Source: Bacteroidota bacterium
GTDB taxonomy: Bacteria; Bacteroidota; Bacteroidia; B-17B0; Aurantibacillaceae
Reading direction: 5' to 3'
Length of the DNA stretch: 64,000 bases
Assembly: GCA_029237825.1 (NCBI GenBank)
Contig: JAQZBQ010000010.1
Span: 104,987-168,986 of the forward strand
The notes beneath the pieces were generated by a model. The model saw only the letters and a program-made list of their open reading frames with translations. It did no database searches and was not told the DNA's origin. Positions 34,170 to 42,294 of the stretch are shown one piece after another; the first letter of the stretch is position 1, and each line of letters starts with the position of its first letter. The position numbers were made by a program, and so were the translations under genes.

Positions 34170-35474
34170 TCAGTTTTTAATGAATTTAAACTCCGTTCGG
34201 CGGTTATATTCCTGCTCTTTGTCAGAACAAGCGACACCGTTGGCACACCGGTTACGAATTTCCAATTCTCCCTTCCCTACTCCTTTCAATCGCGATTTGT
34301 CAATTCCTTTATTTACAAGGTATTCAATTACCGTATTCGAACGGTTTTGTGACAGTTTTAAATTTCCCGCATCGTCACCCTGGGCATCTGTATGGGAGAT
34401 AACCTCGAGCTTCACTTTTGGGTCTGCTTTTAAAATCAGCAACACTTTATCCAGCACAATTTCACTTTCTGTTTCGAGGTTATACTTTGCCAATTCGTAA
34501 TAAATGTTTTCTGAAACAGTGAGGTCTTTTTTATTGGTTGCGTTGAATTTTTTATACTTCATGGTAATGTCATCCTCTTCTTCCAGTTCACTGAGTTTTT
34601 CTACATCCACCGATAAAAGCTTATACTCAAAATTCCCGGAAGAATTCTTTTTAAACTCGGATACCACTTCACCATTTTGCTTCGCTAAAAAAACTTTTGG
34701 ACCGCCTTTTGTTTTGGCATTCTGCTCAATCCGTATGCTGAGGTTTTGCGTGGTATCAATGTGTTTAAATACAAAATCTCCGTAACCATCGGTTGAAGTT
34801 TTGTTAATGGTATCTGAACTTCCTTTAATGAGGTAAACTTCGTGCTGGGTAAGCGGACTTTTATTTTTTTCGCCAATGAGCAGCTTTCCCGAAATATCGG
34901 CTGTGGCATACGCCGCATTTACCCGGCAAATATTCCTGAATGTTTTTTCTAGAACCTCAAAACTATCCGTCTCCACATACAATCTTCCCTTTGGATTTAC
35001 AAGGAACAGCGAAGGGGTTTTAGAAACTTTAAAAGCGGATACTACTTTGTCTTTCATGCCATTCTCGGCCAGGTAATTCGTTTTTTTGCCGGTAAATTTT
35101 GATTTATTATAATTGGTTTCGGCAAGCAGCGACTGCCATTTTGCGAAATCTTTATCAATACAAATGGTTACGTATTCAATTTCACTGGCGCCCTTACACG
35201 AGTTATTCTGGTACTTGTTTAAAATGCGTTCCACATCGGCATTAAAAGCAACCAACTCTTTTGCCGATTTGTCGGATGAAAAAAAGTAAACCAGCACAAA
35301 ACGGTCGGTGGTTGTTTTTCCGGAAGGCAAATCAATATTCGCGGCTTTTTTATCCTGATTTATTACAGCAACCCTCGAAAACGGAATTTTTTCACCTACC
35401 CTTAACTTATCGGCACTTTGAGCTTTGGCATTGCATGCGAATAACAGGAAGGATAAAAAAATTAAGTTTTTCAT
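34170..35474 (-). CDS. OmpA-family protein with redox-dead thioredoxin-like domain (paralogue 1)
   Basis: A 434-residue exported protein; the signal region ends LLFACNAKAQ, compatible with either a lipobox or signal peptidase I. A TlpA-like thioredoxin fold spans about 22-180. The CxxC site is replaced (VLVYFFSSDKSAKELV), while the cis-Pro region KTPSLFLVNPKGRL is kept. A carboxypeptidase-regulatory-like domain (about 190-255) and the linker module VVSEFKKNSSGNFEYKLL follow. The C-terminal OmpA domain (about 320-432) has SHTDAQGDD and NRRTEFKF with the Asp and Arg that bind peptidoglycan, plus the cysteine pair RCANGVACSD. It overlaps paralogue 2 by 4 bp. Confidence 0.85.
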   Translation of the reverse strand: MKNLIFLSFLLFACNAKAQSADKLRVGEKIPFSRVAVINQDKKAANIDLPSGKTTTDRFVLVYFFSSDKSAKELVAFNADVERILNKYQNNSCKGASEIEYVTICIDKDFAKWQSLLAETNYNKSKFTGKKTNYLAENGMKDKVVSAFKVSKTPSLFLVNPKGRLYVETDSFEVLEKTFRNICRVNAAYATADISGKLLIGEKNKSPLTQHEVYLIKGSSDTINKTSTDGYGDFVFKHIDTTQNLSIRIEQNAKTKGGPKVFLAKQNGEVVSEFKKNSSGNFEYKLLSVDVEKLSELEEEDDITMKYKKFNATNKKDLTVSENIYYELAKYNLETESEIVLDKVLLILKADPKVKLEVISHTDAQGDDAGNLKLSQNRSNTVIEYLVNKGIDKSRLKGVGKGELEIRNRCANGVACSDKEQEYNRRTEFKFIKN

Positions 35475-36679
35475 TTTTTCGAAAATTTAAATTCTGTTCG
35501 TCTGTTGTACTCGTGTTCTTTATCTGAACAATCCACATCATTTTTACAGCGGTTCCGTATTTCCAACTCACCCTTCCCTTCAGCAGTTAAGCGTTCTTTA
35601 TTCACGCCAAGCGAAGTTAGGAAATCCGTTACAGTTTCAGAACGCTGTTCTGATAATTTCAGATTATTGTTGTCTTCACCTTGCGCGTCGGTATGGGAAG
35701 TCACTTTCAATTTAAAATCGGGGTACGCATCCAGTATCTGCTTAATCTTCAGTAATAATTTTTTTGAACCAGAAGTTAACGTACTTTCCCCTAACTCATA
35801 ATATAAGGTTTCTGTAATAATAAAATTATTGAGGCTTTTGTCTTTAAAATTTGCCATTTGCATTTCCACATCGACATCAATTTTAATATCAGGCAGGGTT
35901 GAAAGTTCCGTTTTTAAAATGCGGTATTCAAAACCCTTATCTGTTGATTTAAACTTCCCTACAATCCTTCCGGATTGGGTGCCTAACATCACAAAATCAA
36001 TTTTCTTATCCGGTTCGTTCACTGTTATCAGGTAATCCTGATCCAGATCCGGAATCTCCACATTAAAATCACCGAAACGGTTGGTCGTTACTTTTGCCAC
36101 CGTATCCCGGGTTTTGCCCGATAAGATTACAATGGTTTTGTTCGCATAGGGAATCATGTCTTTCCCCTTCTGCTCAATCATTATTTTCAGCCGCAACACT
36201 TTAAAATTCACCATCTCCAGTCCGCAGTCAATTTCTGCCATCCCTTCCACAGTCCTTGTAAAACCGCATAATTCATTTTTTTCATTATATACAACCAAAA
36301 TCGGGAAATCACTTTCCGATAGGTTAAACGCTTTAAATATGCTGGTTACCGGTGTGCGAAATACCTGCGTAGGAATTCGGTTTGAAAAATCGGGACTTGA
36401 TTTTTTGCTTAGCTGACCGGAAAAATAAATCGGGAAGACTGTGATTTTTTTTTCATTAAATACAAAATGGGCACCGTTATACATCACTTCAGCAAGGGCT
36501 TCCGATTTCATATCGTAAAACAGGAACGCTTTTTTTTCAGGTTTGCTAAAATCGAATTCCATTTTAGTATTTGCCTTGTAGAGGTAGTCCATCTTTTTAA
36601 ACGGCACAGGATTGGGAAAATTCTGGCAATGGCAATTAATGGCAAACAGTAAAATATAAAAAAGAACAAGGAACTTCAT
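35471..36679 (-). CDS. OmpA-family protein with degenerate thioredoxin-like domain (paralogue 2)
   Basis: A 402-residue exported protein (signal peptide ending FAINCHCQ). The N-terminal half is a shortened thioredoxin-like fold: KKAFLFYDMKSEALAEV replaces the CxxC region and SDFPILVVYNEKNELCGF keeps a Pro at the cis-Pro site. A regulatory-like beta domain (about 170-230) precedes the shared module RIVGKFKSTDKGFEYRIL. The OmpA domain has SHTDAQGED, RCKNDVDCSDKEHEYNRRTEF. Middle member of three tandem genes; overlaps paralogue 1 and lies 12 bp after paralogue 3. Confidence 0.82.
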   Translation of the reverse strand: MKFLVLFYILLFAINCHCQNFPNPVPFKKMDYLYKANTKMEFDFSKPEKKAFLFYDMKSEALAEVMYNGAHFVFNEKKITVFPIYFSGQLSKKSSPDFSNRIPTQVFRTPVTSIFKAFNLSESDFPILVVYNEKNELCGFTRTVEGMAEIDCGLEMVNFKVLRLKIMIEQKGKDMIPYANKTIVILSGKTRDTVAKVTTNRFGDFNVEIPDLDQDYLITVNEPDKKIDFVMLGTQSGRIVGKFKSTDKGFEYRILKTELSTLPDIKIDVDVEMQMANFKDKSLNNFIITETLYYELGESTLTSGSKKLLLKIKQILDAYPDFKLKVTSHTDAQGEDNNNLKLSEQRSETVTDFLTSLGVNKERLTAEGKGELEIRNRCKNDVDCSDKEHEYNRRTEFKFSKK

Positions 36680-36691
36680 AGCTGGGCTTGG

Positions 36692-37966
36692 TTAATCGGG
36701 AAGATAAAATTTAAATTCTGTCCGTCGGTTTTGAGCATGCTCCTGCTCCAAACATTCTGTACCTTCCTTACATTTATTTAAAATCTCGGTTTCACCTTTT
36801 CCAATAGCTTTCAACCGTGTTTTCGGAATTCCTTTAGAACTGAAAAAAAGTGTAACGGCATTAGATTGCTTAAGCGACAGGCTTTGATTTTTTTCAGTTG
36901 CATCCTTAGAATCTGTGTGGGTAATAACTTCCAGACGCGTTTTAGGGTTTTCTTTTAAAAGAGCCACTATCCTGGTAAGTTTCGTAATGGCTTCCGGCGA
37001 CAATACCACCTCTTTGGATTTAAATAAGTTTTCGGTACGGTTCAGGTTTTTCAGGCTCTTGTCTCCTTCAGGACGTGACCCAAAATCGGAATGTGGCCTC
37101 AGATACGGAATTTCAGCATCCAACAAAAGGTATTCGTAACCGTGTTCAGTTTTTGAAAACGGCGAAATGATATCCCCGGATTCTGTAGTTAAAAATACAG
37201 GCACCTCGTCCGCAATATTAGGTGTGGCTTTCATATATATTTTTAACGAGGATTGTGGGTTGATATGCTCCAGTATAAAGCCACCTTTTTCATCGAGGGT
37301 AATATGTTGAAGGGTGTCGGTACCCTTGATAAACCAAATGCCTTCGTTTGGTACCGCCGCCAAAGTTCCCTGCCCAAACATTACTTTACCTTTAATGCGG
37401 CTTTGGGGTTCAGGATTTAATTCCAGATTTCTCTTTTCATCCAAATAGGTAATCAGGGTTTTAAGGTCGGGGTTGATGGCCACAATCTTCCCTAACTCAT
37501 CAATTAAAAAACTGTTTGTTGTTTCCTTTATTTTATAATTCTTTACAAATAAATCGTTGTATCCTTTTTGGGCAATGCAATTATTAAACTTAAGCAAATC
37601 ATACTTAACCAGGTCTTGCGTCCATGCGATTTTATCACTTTGCAGCGCAACAGAAATAACGTCAAATCCATCGGAGGTTTTAAATCCTATATCTGAATAT
37701 TTGGAATAGAGCTTTTTGTATTTGTAGAGGTTTTCTTTTGATTTGGAAACCGACGACGACCAAAAGAATAACAATACCATTTTATTCTGGTACGGGAAAT
37801 TAAAACTTTGAATGGAATTATTTGTAGACGACAATACTAAATTGGGAGCGTTATCGCCTACTCTTAAGCCCGGCGTATCCTGTGCACGGCAAGGTGTGGC
37901 CAGCATCAGGTGAAGTGCAACATGTAAAAAGGCAAACTGATTCAATAAAAAATATTTCTTTCCCAT
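36692..37966 (-). CDS. OmpA-family protein with redox-dead thioredoxin-like domain (paralogue 3)
   Basis: A 424-residue exported protein (signal peptide ending TPCRAQ). The thioredoxin-like domain (about 30-190) aligns well with TlpA: LRVGDNAPNLVLSS, VLLFFWSSSVSKSKENLY where CGPC would stand reads VSKS, and FDVISVALQSDKIAWTQDL. The cis-Pro is also lost (ETTNSFLIDELG). Regulatory-like domain about 205-265; module DIISPFSKTEHGYEYLLL; C-terminal OmpA domain with THTDSKDAT and CKEGTECLEQEHAQNRRTEFKF. First of the three paralogues, 33 bp after the tlpA-like gene. Confidence 0.85.
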   Translation of the reverse strand: MGKKYFLLNQFAFLHVALHLMLATPCRAQDTPGLRVGDNAPNLVLSSTNNSIQSFNFPYQNKMVLLFFWSSSVSKSKENLYKYKKLYSKYSDIGFKTSDGFDVISVALQSDKIAWTQDLVKYDLLKFNNCIAQKGYNDLFVKNYKIKETTNSFLIDELGKIVAINPDLKTLITYLDEKRNLELNPEPQSRIKGKVMFGQGTLAAVPNEGIWFIKGTDTLQHITLDEKGGFILEHINPQSSLKIYMKATPNIADEVPVFLTTESGDIISPFSKTEHGYEYLLLDAEIPYLRPHSDFGSRPEGDKSLKNLNRTENLFKSKEVVLSPEAITKLTRIVALLKENPKTRLEVITHTDSKDATEKNQSLSLKQSNAVTLFFSSKGIPKTRLKAIGKGETEILNKCKEGTECLEQEHAQNRRTEFKFYLPD

Positions 37967-37999
37967 GTTTTATAGTGCTCAATCTTTTATATAAAAAGA

Positions 38000-38569
38000 T
38001 TATTTTTTTAATTGTAACTCAATCGCTTTATCGAGGCTTTCTCCTCTTAATCCTTTTCCAACAATAATGCCCTCGCCATCCACCAAAACGTTTGTTGGAA
38101 TACTATTTACACCATACCTCACTGCCGCCGCGTTGGCCCATCCCCGTAAGTCGCTCACATGATATGGCCAGGCAAGCTGGTCTTTTTCAATGGCTTTTTT
38201 CCACGCTGCCTCGTTTTGATCCAATGATACACTAAGTACTTCAAAACCTTTTGCGTTTTTAAATTCTGATGTGTAGTATTTATTATAAGCCTTAACGACT
38301 TCGGGGTTTTCAGCCCTGCAGGGCCCGCACCAGCTTGCCCAGAAATCCACCAATACGAGTTTTCCTTTCAGTGAGGAAAGCGTAACCACATTACCCTGAG
38401 GTGTGGCCATCGTAATTTCAGGGGCTTTGTTTCCAAGATTAATGCCTTCTACCACATCAACCGTTACCTTACCTGTTTCCTGAGAAGTAGAATTGGAGGA
38501 TACCGGTTTATTGCCTGTACAGGACCAAAGAAACAAAAATGCTAAAGCGCCTGTTGAAATGAGTTTCAT
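38000..38569 (-). CDS. TlpA-family thioredoxin lipoprotein
   Basis: A ~189-residue protein from the ATG at 38569 (a longer reading from 38611 would overlap murA). The signal peptide ends with a lipobox LFLWSC, so it is membrane-anchored. The thioredoxin domain is complete: APEITMATPQGN, FWASWCGPCRAENPEV with the active CxxC, FEVLSVSLDQNEAAWKKAI and cis-Pro NSIPTNVLVDGEGII. It would reduce or oxidise periplasmic thiols, for example in cytochrome c maturation or protein repair. It starts 4 bp after murA and precedes three thioredoxin-like OmpA fusions. Confidence 0.9.
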   Translation of the reverse strand: MKLISTGALAFLFLWSCTGNKPVSSNSTSQETGKVTVDVVEGINLGNKAPEITMATPQGNVVTLSSLKGKLVLVDFWASWCGPCRAENPEVVKAYNKYYTSEFKNAKGFEVLSVSLDQNEAAWKKAIEKDQLAWPYHVSDLRGWANAAAVRYGVNSIPTNVLVDGEGIIVGKGLRGESLDKAIELQLKK

Positions 38570-38573
38570 GCGA

Positions 38574-39884
38574 TTAATTATTTTTCCTGATGATTTCAGC
38601 GCCAATGGCATTTAAACGGCCATCAATATTCTGATATCCTCTGTCGATCTGGTTAATATTAAAAATAGTACTCTTTCCTTTCGCGCTCATGGCAGCAATC
38701 AATAATGCAACACCAGCCCGGATATCGGGTGATGCCATCTGTATTGCCCGAAGCTGAACCTTGCGGTCGAGCCCCATAACAGTTGCCCTGTGCGGGTCGC
38801 AAAGGATAATCTGCGCACCCATATCAATAAGCTTATCCACAAAAAATAAGCGGCTTTCAAACATTTTTTGATGAATCAATATATTTCCTCGGGCCTGCGT
38901 TGCCGTAACTAATATGATACTAAGCAAATCTGGCGTAAAACCCGGCCAGATGGCATCTGCAACCGTAAGCATCGATCCGTCAATAAATGATTCGATTTCA
39001 TAGTGATCCTGTGACGGAATGTAAATATCGTCTCCCCTTCGTTCCATTTGAATACCTAAACGCGAAAACACTTTTGGAATGCAACCAAGGTTGTCATAGG
39101 ATACATTTTTGATTGTAATTTCTGATTTCGTCATAGCAGCCATCCCTATAAAGGAGCCGATTTCAATCATATCAGGAAGGATCCGGTGGCTTGTGCCTTT
39201 TAATGAAGTAACGCCTTCGATGGTAAGCAAATTAGAACCTACGCCTGTAATTTTTGCGCCCATCCGGTTAAGCATTTTACATAACTGCTGTAAATAAGGT
39301 TCACAGGCGGCATTATAAATGGTTGTGGTGCCTTCCGCCAGTACAGCAGCCATCACGATATTTGCTGTCCCCGTTACCGACGCTTCATCCAGGAGCATGT
39401 AAGCCCCTTTTAATTTTTCCGCGGTAACTTTAAAATTCTCGGTATCATGATCGTATTCAAACTTCGCACCCAGGTTTTCAAATCCAATAAAGTGGGTATC
39501 CATACGGCGGCGACCAATTTTATCACCACCTGGTTTAGGCATATACGCTCTCCCAAATCTTGCGAGCATCGGACCAATGATCATGGTAGAGCCTCTCAAA
39601 CCACCACCTTTCTTTTTAAATTCAGCAGAAACAAGGTAATCAACGTTTATAGCATCCGATTGAAAGGAATATTCTTCATGCCCGGTTTTTTCAACTTTTA
39701 CACCTAAATCCTTTAGCAGGTCAATCAGTTTATTAATGTCAACGATGTCAGGTATGTTACTGATTGTAACTTTTTCAGGGGTTAACAAAACAGCGCATAA
39801 GATCTGAAGGGCTTCATTTTTAGCACCTTGCGGGATGATTTCTCCTTTTAATTGCTTTCCACCTGTTACTTCGAAAATTGCCAT
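38574..39884 (-). CDS. murA: UDP-N-acetylglucosamine 1-carboxyvinyltransferase (Cys to Asp form)
   Basis: A 436-residue enzyme that transfers enolpyruvate to UDP-GlcNAc, the first committed step of peptidoglycan synthesis. The start MAIFEVTGGKQLKGEI and substrate-binding QGAKNEALQ (about residue 19-27) are typical. The catalytic loop reads PKPGGDKIGRRRMDTH: position 121 is Asp where Escherichia coli MurA has Cys115. Asp at this site retains activity but removes the fosfomycin attack point in other bacteria. It lies 3 bp after the DUF4290 gene and 4 bp before tlpA. Confidence 0.95.
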   Translation of the reverse strand: MAIFEVTGGKQLKGEIIPQGAKNEALQILCAVLLTPEKVTISNIPDIVDINKLIDLLKDLGVKVEKTGHEEYSFQSDAINVDYLVSAEFKKKGGGLRGSTMIIGPMLARFGRAYMPKPGGDKIGRRRMDTHFIGFENLGAKFEYDHDTENFKVTAEKLKGAYMLLDEASVTGTANIVMAAVLAEGTTTIYNAACEPYLQQLCKMLNRMGAKITGVGSNLLTIEGVTSLKGTSHRILPDMIEIGSFIGMAAMTKSEITIKNVSYDNLGCIPKVFSRLGIQMERRGDDIYIPSQDHYEIESFIDGSMLTVADAIWPGFTPDLLSIILVTATQARGNILIHQKMFESRLFFVDKLIDMGAQIILCDPHRATVMGLDRKVQLRAIQMASPDIRAGVALLIAAMSAKGKSTIFNINQIDRGYQNIDGRLNAIGAEIIRKNN

Positions 39885-39887
39885 AAA

Positions 39888-40562
39888 TTAGGATGTTGGA
39901 CGGTTGTTATTGTTTCTGTGTTTGAATTTATTTTTATTTTTTTTGTGCCTGTTTTTGTTATTTCCTCCGCCTGCATTTACAGTAATCGGCATTTGATTAT
40001 TATGGTTCTTATTTTTCAATTCATTGGCATGCGTAAGCGCTGAACTTTCATCAATCTGAAGTTCGTTGTTAGTCATTTCCTTGAATTGTTTAAAAATGAC
40101 ATCGTCCGTAACTGAATCTTTGTTCCAGTTCACATATGATTTTTTTAAGTGATTTGCGATGAGGCGTGTTAACTCCTTTTTTTCAGGGCCTTCTTCAAAC
40201 TTTTTAGCCTCTTCAATAATTCGTTCAATGGTTTTTCCATAATGCTTGTACCGTATCTTTGTGGCCGGATAGGGAACTGTTTTAGGTTTTGTTGTGAACG
40301 TTTCGGCGTTTGGTCGTGGATAAGGAGAATCCACATCCAATTTAAATTTGGAAATCAAAAATAAATGGTCCCATAATTTGTGCGTAAAATCAGCTATGTC
40401 ACGTAAATGCGGGTTCAGTTGACCCATGATCTGAATAATGGCCCGGGCGCATTTATTACGTTCATCTCTGTCTTCAATGGTTATGCAATGTTCAATCATT
40501 ACCTGAATATTTCTTCCGTATTCAGGGATTTCTAATTTTGGGAGCTGTGTATTGTATTCCAT
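39888..40562 (-). CDS. DUF4290 protein with basic, low-complexity tail
   Basis: A 224-residue cytoplasmic protein. The DUF4290 domain (1-170) is recognised from MEYNTQLPKLEIPEYGRNIQ, ARAIIQIMGQLNPHLRD and FTHKLWDHLFLIS. The last ~45 residues are rich in Asn, Lys, His and Arg (GGGNNKNRHKKNKNKFKHR), a likely disordered nucleic-acid- or membrane-binding tail. The family is confined to Bacteroidota and unstudied. Its position directly before murA (3 bp) suggests a role linked to cell-wall synthesis. Confidence 0.88.
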   Translation of the reverse strand: MEYNTQLPKLEIPEYGRNIQVMIEHCITIEDRDERNKCARAIIQIMGQLNPHLRDIADFTHKLWDHLFLISKFKLDVDSPYPRPNAETFTTKPKTVPYPATKIRYKHYGKTIERIIEEAKKFEEGPEKKELTRLIANHLKKSYVNWNKDSVTDDVIFKQFKEMTNNELQIDESSALTHANELKNKNHNNQMPITVNAGGGNNKNRHKKNKNKFKHRNNNNRPTS

Positions 40563-40710
40563 CCGTTATTTATAAACCATAAATATAAGTAATTTTAGCT
40601 CATGAGAGACGTTAATCCCACGAGATATAAAGACTCTCCCGTTGATAAATCTGAAGTGAAATTCAGAGTTTTTAATCGCGTGCAGTACCGTTAAAGGTTT
40701 GAAAAATTTT

Positions 40711-41199
40711 TCATGAACACTTTTTCACCATCACAAAATCATTCATCTGGTAGTTATTGCCAATATCAAAATCTTCTACCTTTTCAATTTTAAATCCGTT
40801 TTTAAAATAAAAGTTAACCGACTTAAAATTTTGACGGTTAACAGTGAGTGTTAAAGACTTAGGATGAATCAGTTCAATTAATAAACCAAGTGCCCGGGTG
40901 CCTGTTCCCTTATTTGATTGTTGCTGGTCGATATAAAATTTATGCAGAAAGTAGTCTTGGTCTTTTAACTTTTCAACCGATATAAAACCAATATCGTTTC
41001 CATCATTTTTTATCAGATAAATTACATGATTTTTTGTGTGGATTTGTTCCTTCAGACTTGTAAGACTATACATTTTATTGAGCATGTAATTAACCTGAGC
41101 TTGCCCAATTATTGGTACGTAATGCTGATTCCATATTACATCCGCAAGGTTGGAAATGGTTAACAAGTCATTTTCTGAAGCTTTTTCGAGGTGTAACAT
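40711..41199 (-). CDS. GNAT-family N-acetyltransferase
   Basis: A 162-residue acetyl-CoA-dependent transferase. The acetyl-CoA loop is KFYIDQQQSNKGTGTRALGLLIEL, matching the Q/RxxGxG/A motif, and SVNFYFKNGFKIEKVEDFDIGNNYQMNDFVM is the typical C-terminal part. The N-terminus LEKASENDLLTISNLADVIWNQHY fits small-molecule GNATs. It diverges from smpB with only ~45 bp between the starts. Acceptor unknown. Confidence 0.87.
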   Translation of the reverse strand: MLHLEKASENDLLTISNLADVIWNQHYVPIIGQAQVNYMLNKMYSLTSLKEQIHTKNHVIYLIKNDGNDIGFISVEKLKDQDYFLHKFYIDQQQSNKGTGTRALGLLIELIHPKSLTLTVNRQNFKSVNFYFKNGFKIEKVEDFDIGNNYQMNDFVMVKKCS

Positions 41200-41216
41200 T
41201 ACAACAAGTATTTATG

Positions 41217-41224
41217 TATCTTTG
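41217..41224 (+). promoter_or_regulatory. -7 box of smpB
   Basis: TATCTTTG is a full match to TAnnTTTG. Transcription would begin near 41230, downstream of the in-frame ATG codons at 41112 and 41214, which decides the start of smpB. Confidence 0.55.
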
Positions 41225-41243
41225 TGCCACATTCGCAGCACTT

Positions 41244-41702
41244 TTGAAACCGAATATACAGCAAAAAATATCAATCAAAAACCGGAGAGCATCCTTCGAC
41301 TATAGCTTTATTGAAAAATATACCGCCGGAATTGTACTGGTTGGGACGGAAATTAAAGCCATTCGTGAAGGTAAAGCCTCTCTGGTAGATAGTTATTGTT
41401 ATTTCCGGAATGGAGAACTGTTTATCAAAAACCTGAACATCAGTATTTATACCGAGGGGAATTTGTATAACCACGAGCCAACACGGGAACGGAAATTATT
41501 GCTCAACCGGCAGGAACTGAATAAGCTTCAAAAAAAAATGACCGATAAAGGCCTGACCATCATACCTACTGTATTGTTCACTTCAGATAATGGGTATGCC
41601 AAAGTTGAAATCGCGGTAGCAAAAGGGAAAAAAATGTTTGATAAACGGGAAGATCTAAAGACAAAAGACCTAAACCGTGAAATGAGTCGAAAATTTAAAT
41701 AA
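41244..41702 (+). CDS. smpB: SsrA-binding protein SmpB, TTG start
   Basis: A 152-residue protein that binds tmRNA and brings it to stalled ribosomes. The core is SIKNRRASFDYSFIEKYTAGIVLVGTEIKAIREGKASL-like, with IKNLNISIYTEGNLYNHEPTRERKLLLNR following and a basic tail (KGKKMFDKREDLKTKDLNRE). I choose the TTG at 41244 (KPNIQQKISIKNRR) because the ATG codons upstream are before or inside the promoter and the resulting length fits the family. It is followed at 22 bp by a lipoprotein gene. Confidence 0.88.
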   Translation: MKPNIQQKISIKNRRASFDYSFIEKYTAGIVLVGTEIKAIREGKASLVDSYCYFRNGELFIKNLNISIYTEGNLYNHEPTRERKLLLNRQELNKLQKKMTDKGLTIIPTVLFTSDNGYAKVEIAVAKGKKMFDKREDLKTKDLNREMSRKFK

Positions 41703-41724
41703 AAGACTAATAATCAATTCTTGT

Positions 41725-42138
41725 ATGAAACAACTCTTTTTTCTGGCAGCACTATTAAGCTTGTCCTGCCTTTCATGTAAAGCAAAAAAAGAGGCGGTCA
41801 AAAATACGCCTTCAGAACCAGCTGCAAGTAATTTGGCACCTTCCAGCGATACCAGCAACACATACGCACTGATAGTTTCTTTTAAAAGCCAGGGAGCCGG
41901 TATTCCAACCGAACAACGGGCGGATTTATTGAAATATGTTGAAAATCACCCAAAGAAGCCTGCCTATGCTATGGTGTTATGGGGTCGTGAAGGCGAGACG
42001 GATTACTGTTTCAAATTAAGTGAAATGACGGGTGAAAAAGAAAAAAATCAGTTTTTGACCGATATAAAAAAAATGATGAAGGGTAATTATCTCGTAGAAA
42101 TCGCAGAAAACTCGGAAAGCCTTCATCAGGGACGATAA
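41725..42138 (+). CDS. Lipoprotein of unknown function
   Basis: A 137-residue protein with a lipobox (LLSLSC, or the nearby CLSC) and a Ser/Pro/Ala-rich linker (NTPSEPAASNLAPSSDTSN). The folded part starts YALIVSFKSQGAGIPTEQRADLLKYVENH and contains YAMVLWGREGETDYCFKL. I recognise no family. It lies 22 bp after smpB and is closed by a strong terminator, so it shares the smpB transcript. Confidence 0.65.
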   Translation: MKQLFFLAALLSLSCLSCKAKKEAVKNTPSEPAASNLAPSSDTSNTYALIVSFKSQGAGIPTEQRADLLKYVENHPKKPAYAMVLWGREGETDYCFKLSEMTGEKEKNQFLTDIKKMMKGNYLVEIAENSESLHQGR

Positions 42139-42225
42139 TTTTATCAACCATTACTTCATTGCGATTTTGTACCAAATGTTGCATGTTTTTAAACATTAAA
42201 ATAAGTTTTTACCGTTAAATTGTGG

Positions 42226-42257
42226 AAAATCAGGTCAAATGCAACCTGATTTTTTTG
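42226..42257 (+). terminator. Terminator abutting the pckA promoter
   Basis: AAAATCAGGT (42226-42235) and ACCTGATTTT (42244-42253) form a perfect 10-bp stem with an 8-nt loop followed by T residues. The -7 box of pckA starts at 42258, directly at the end of the T-run. Confidence 0.85.
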
Positions 42258-42265
42258 TATTTTTG
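42258..42265 (+). promoter_or_regulatory. -7 box of pckA
   Basis: TATTTTTG fits TAnnTTTG and lies 29 nt before the ATG at 42295. The -33 region coincides with the stem of the upstream terminator and has no TTTG. Confidence 0.5.
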
Positions 42266-42294
42266 CAGCCTAACTAAAACTAAATTCTTTTATA

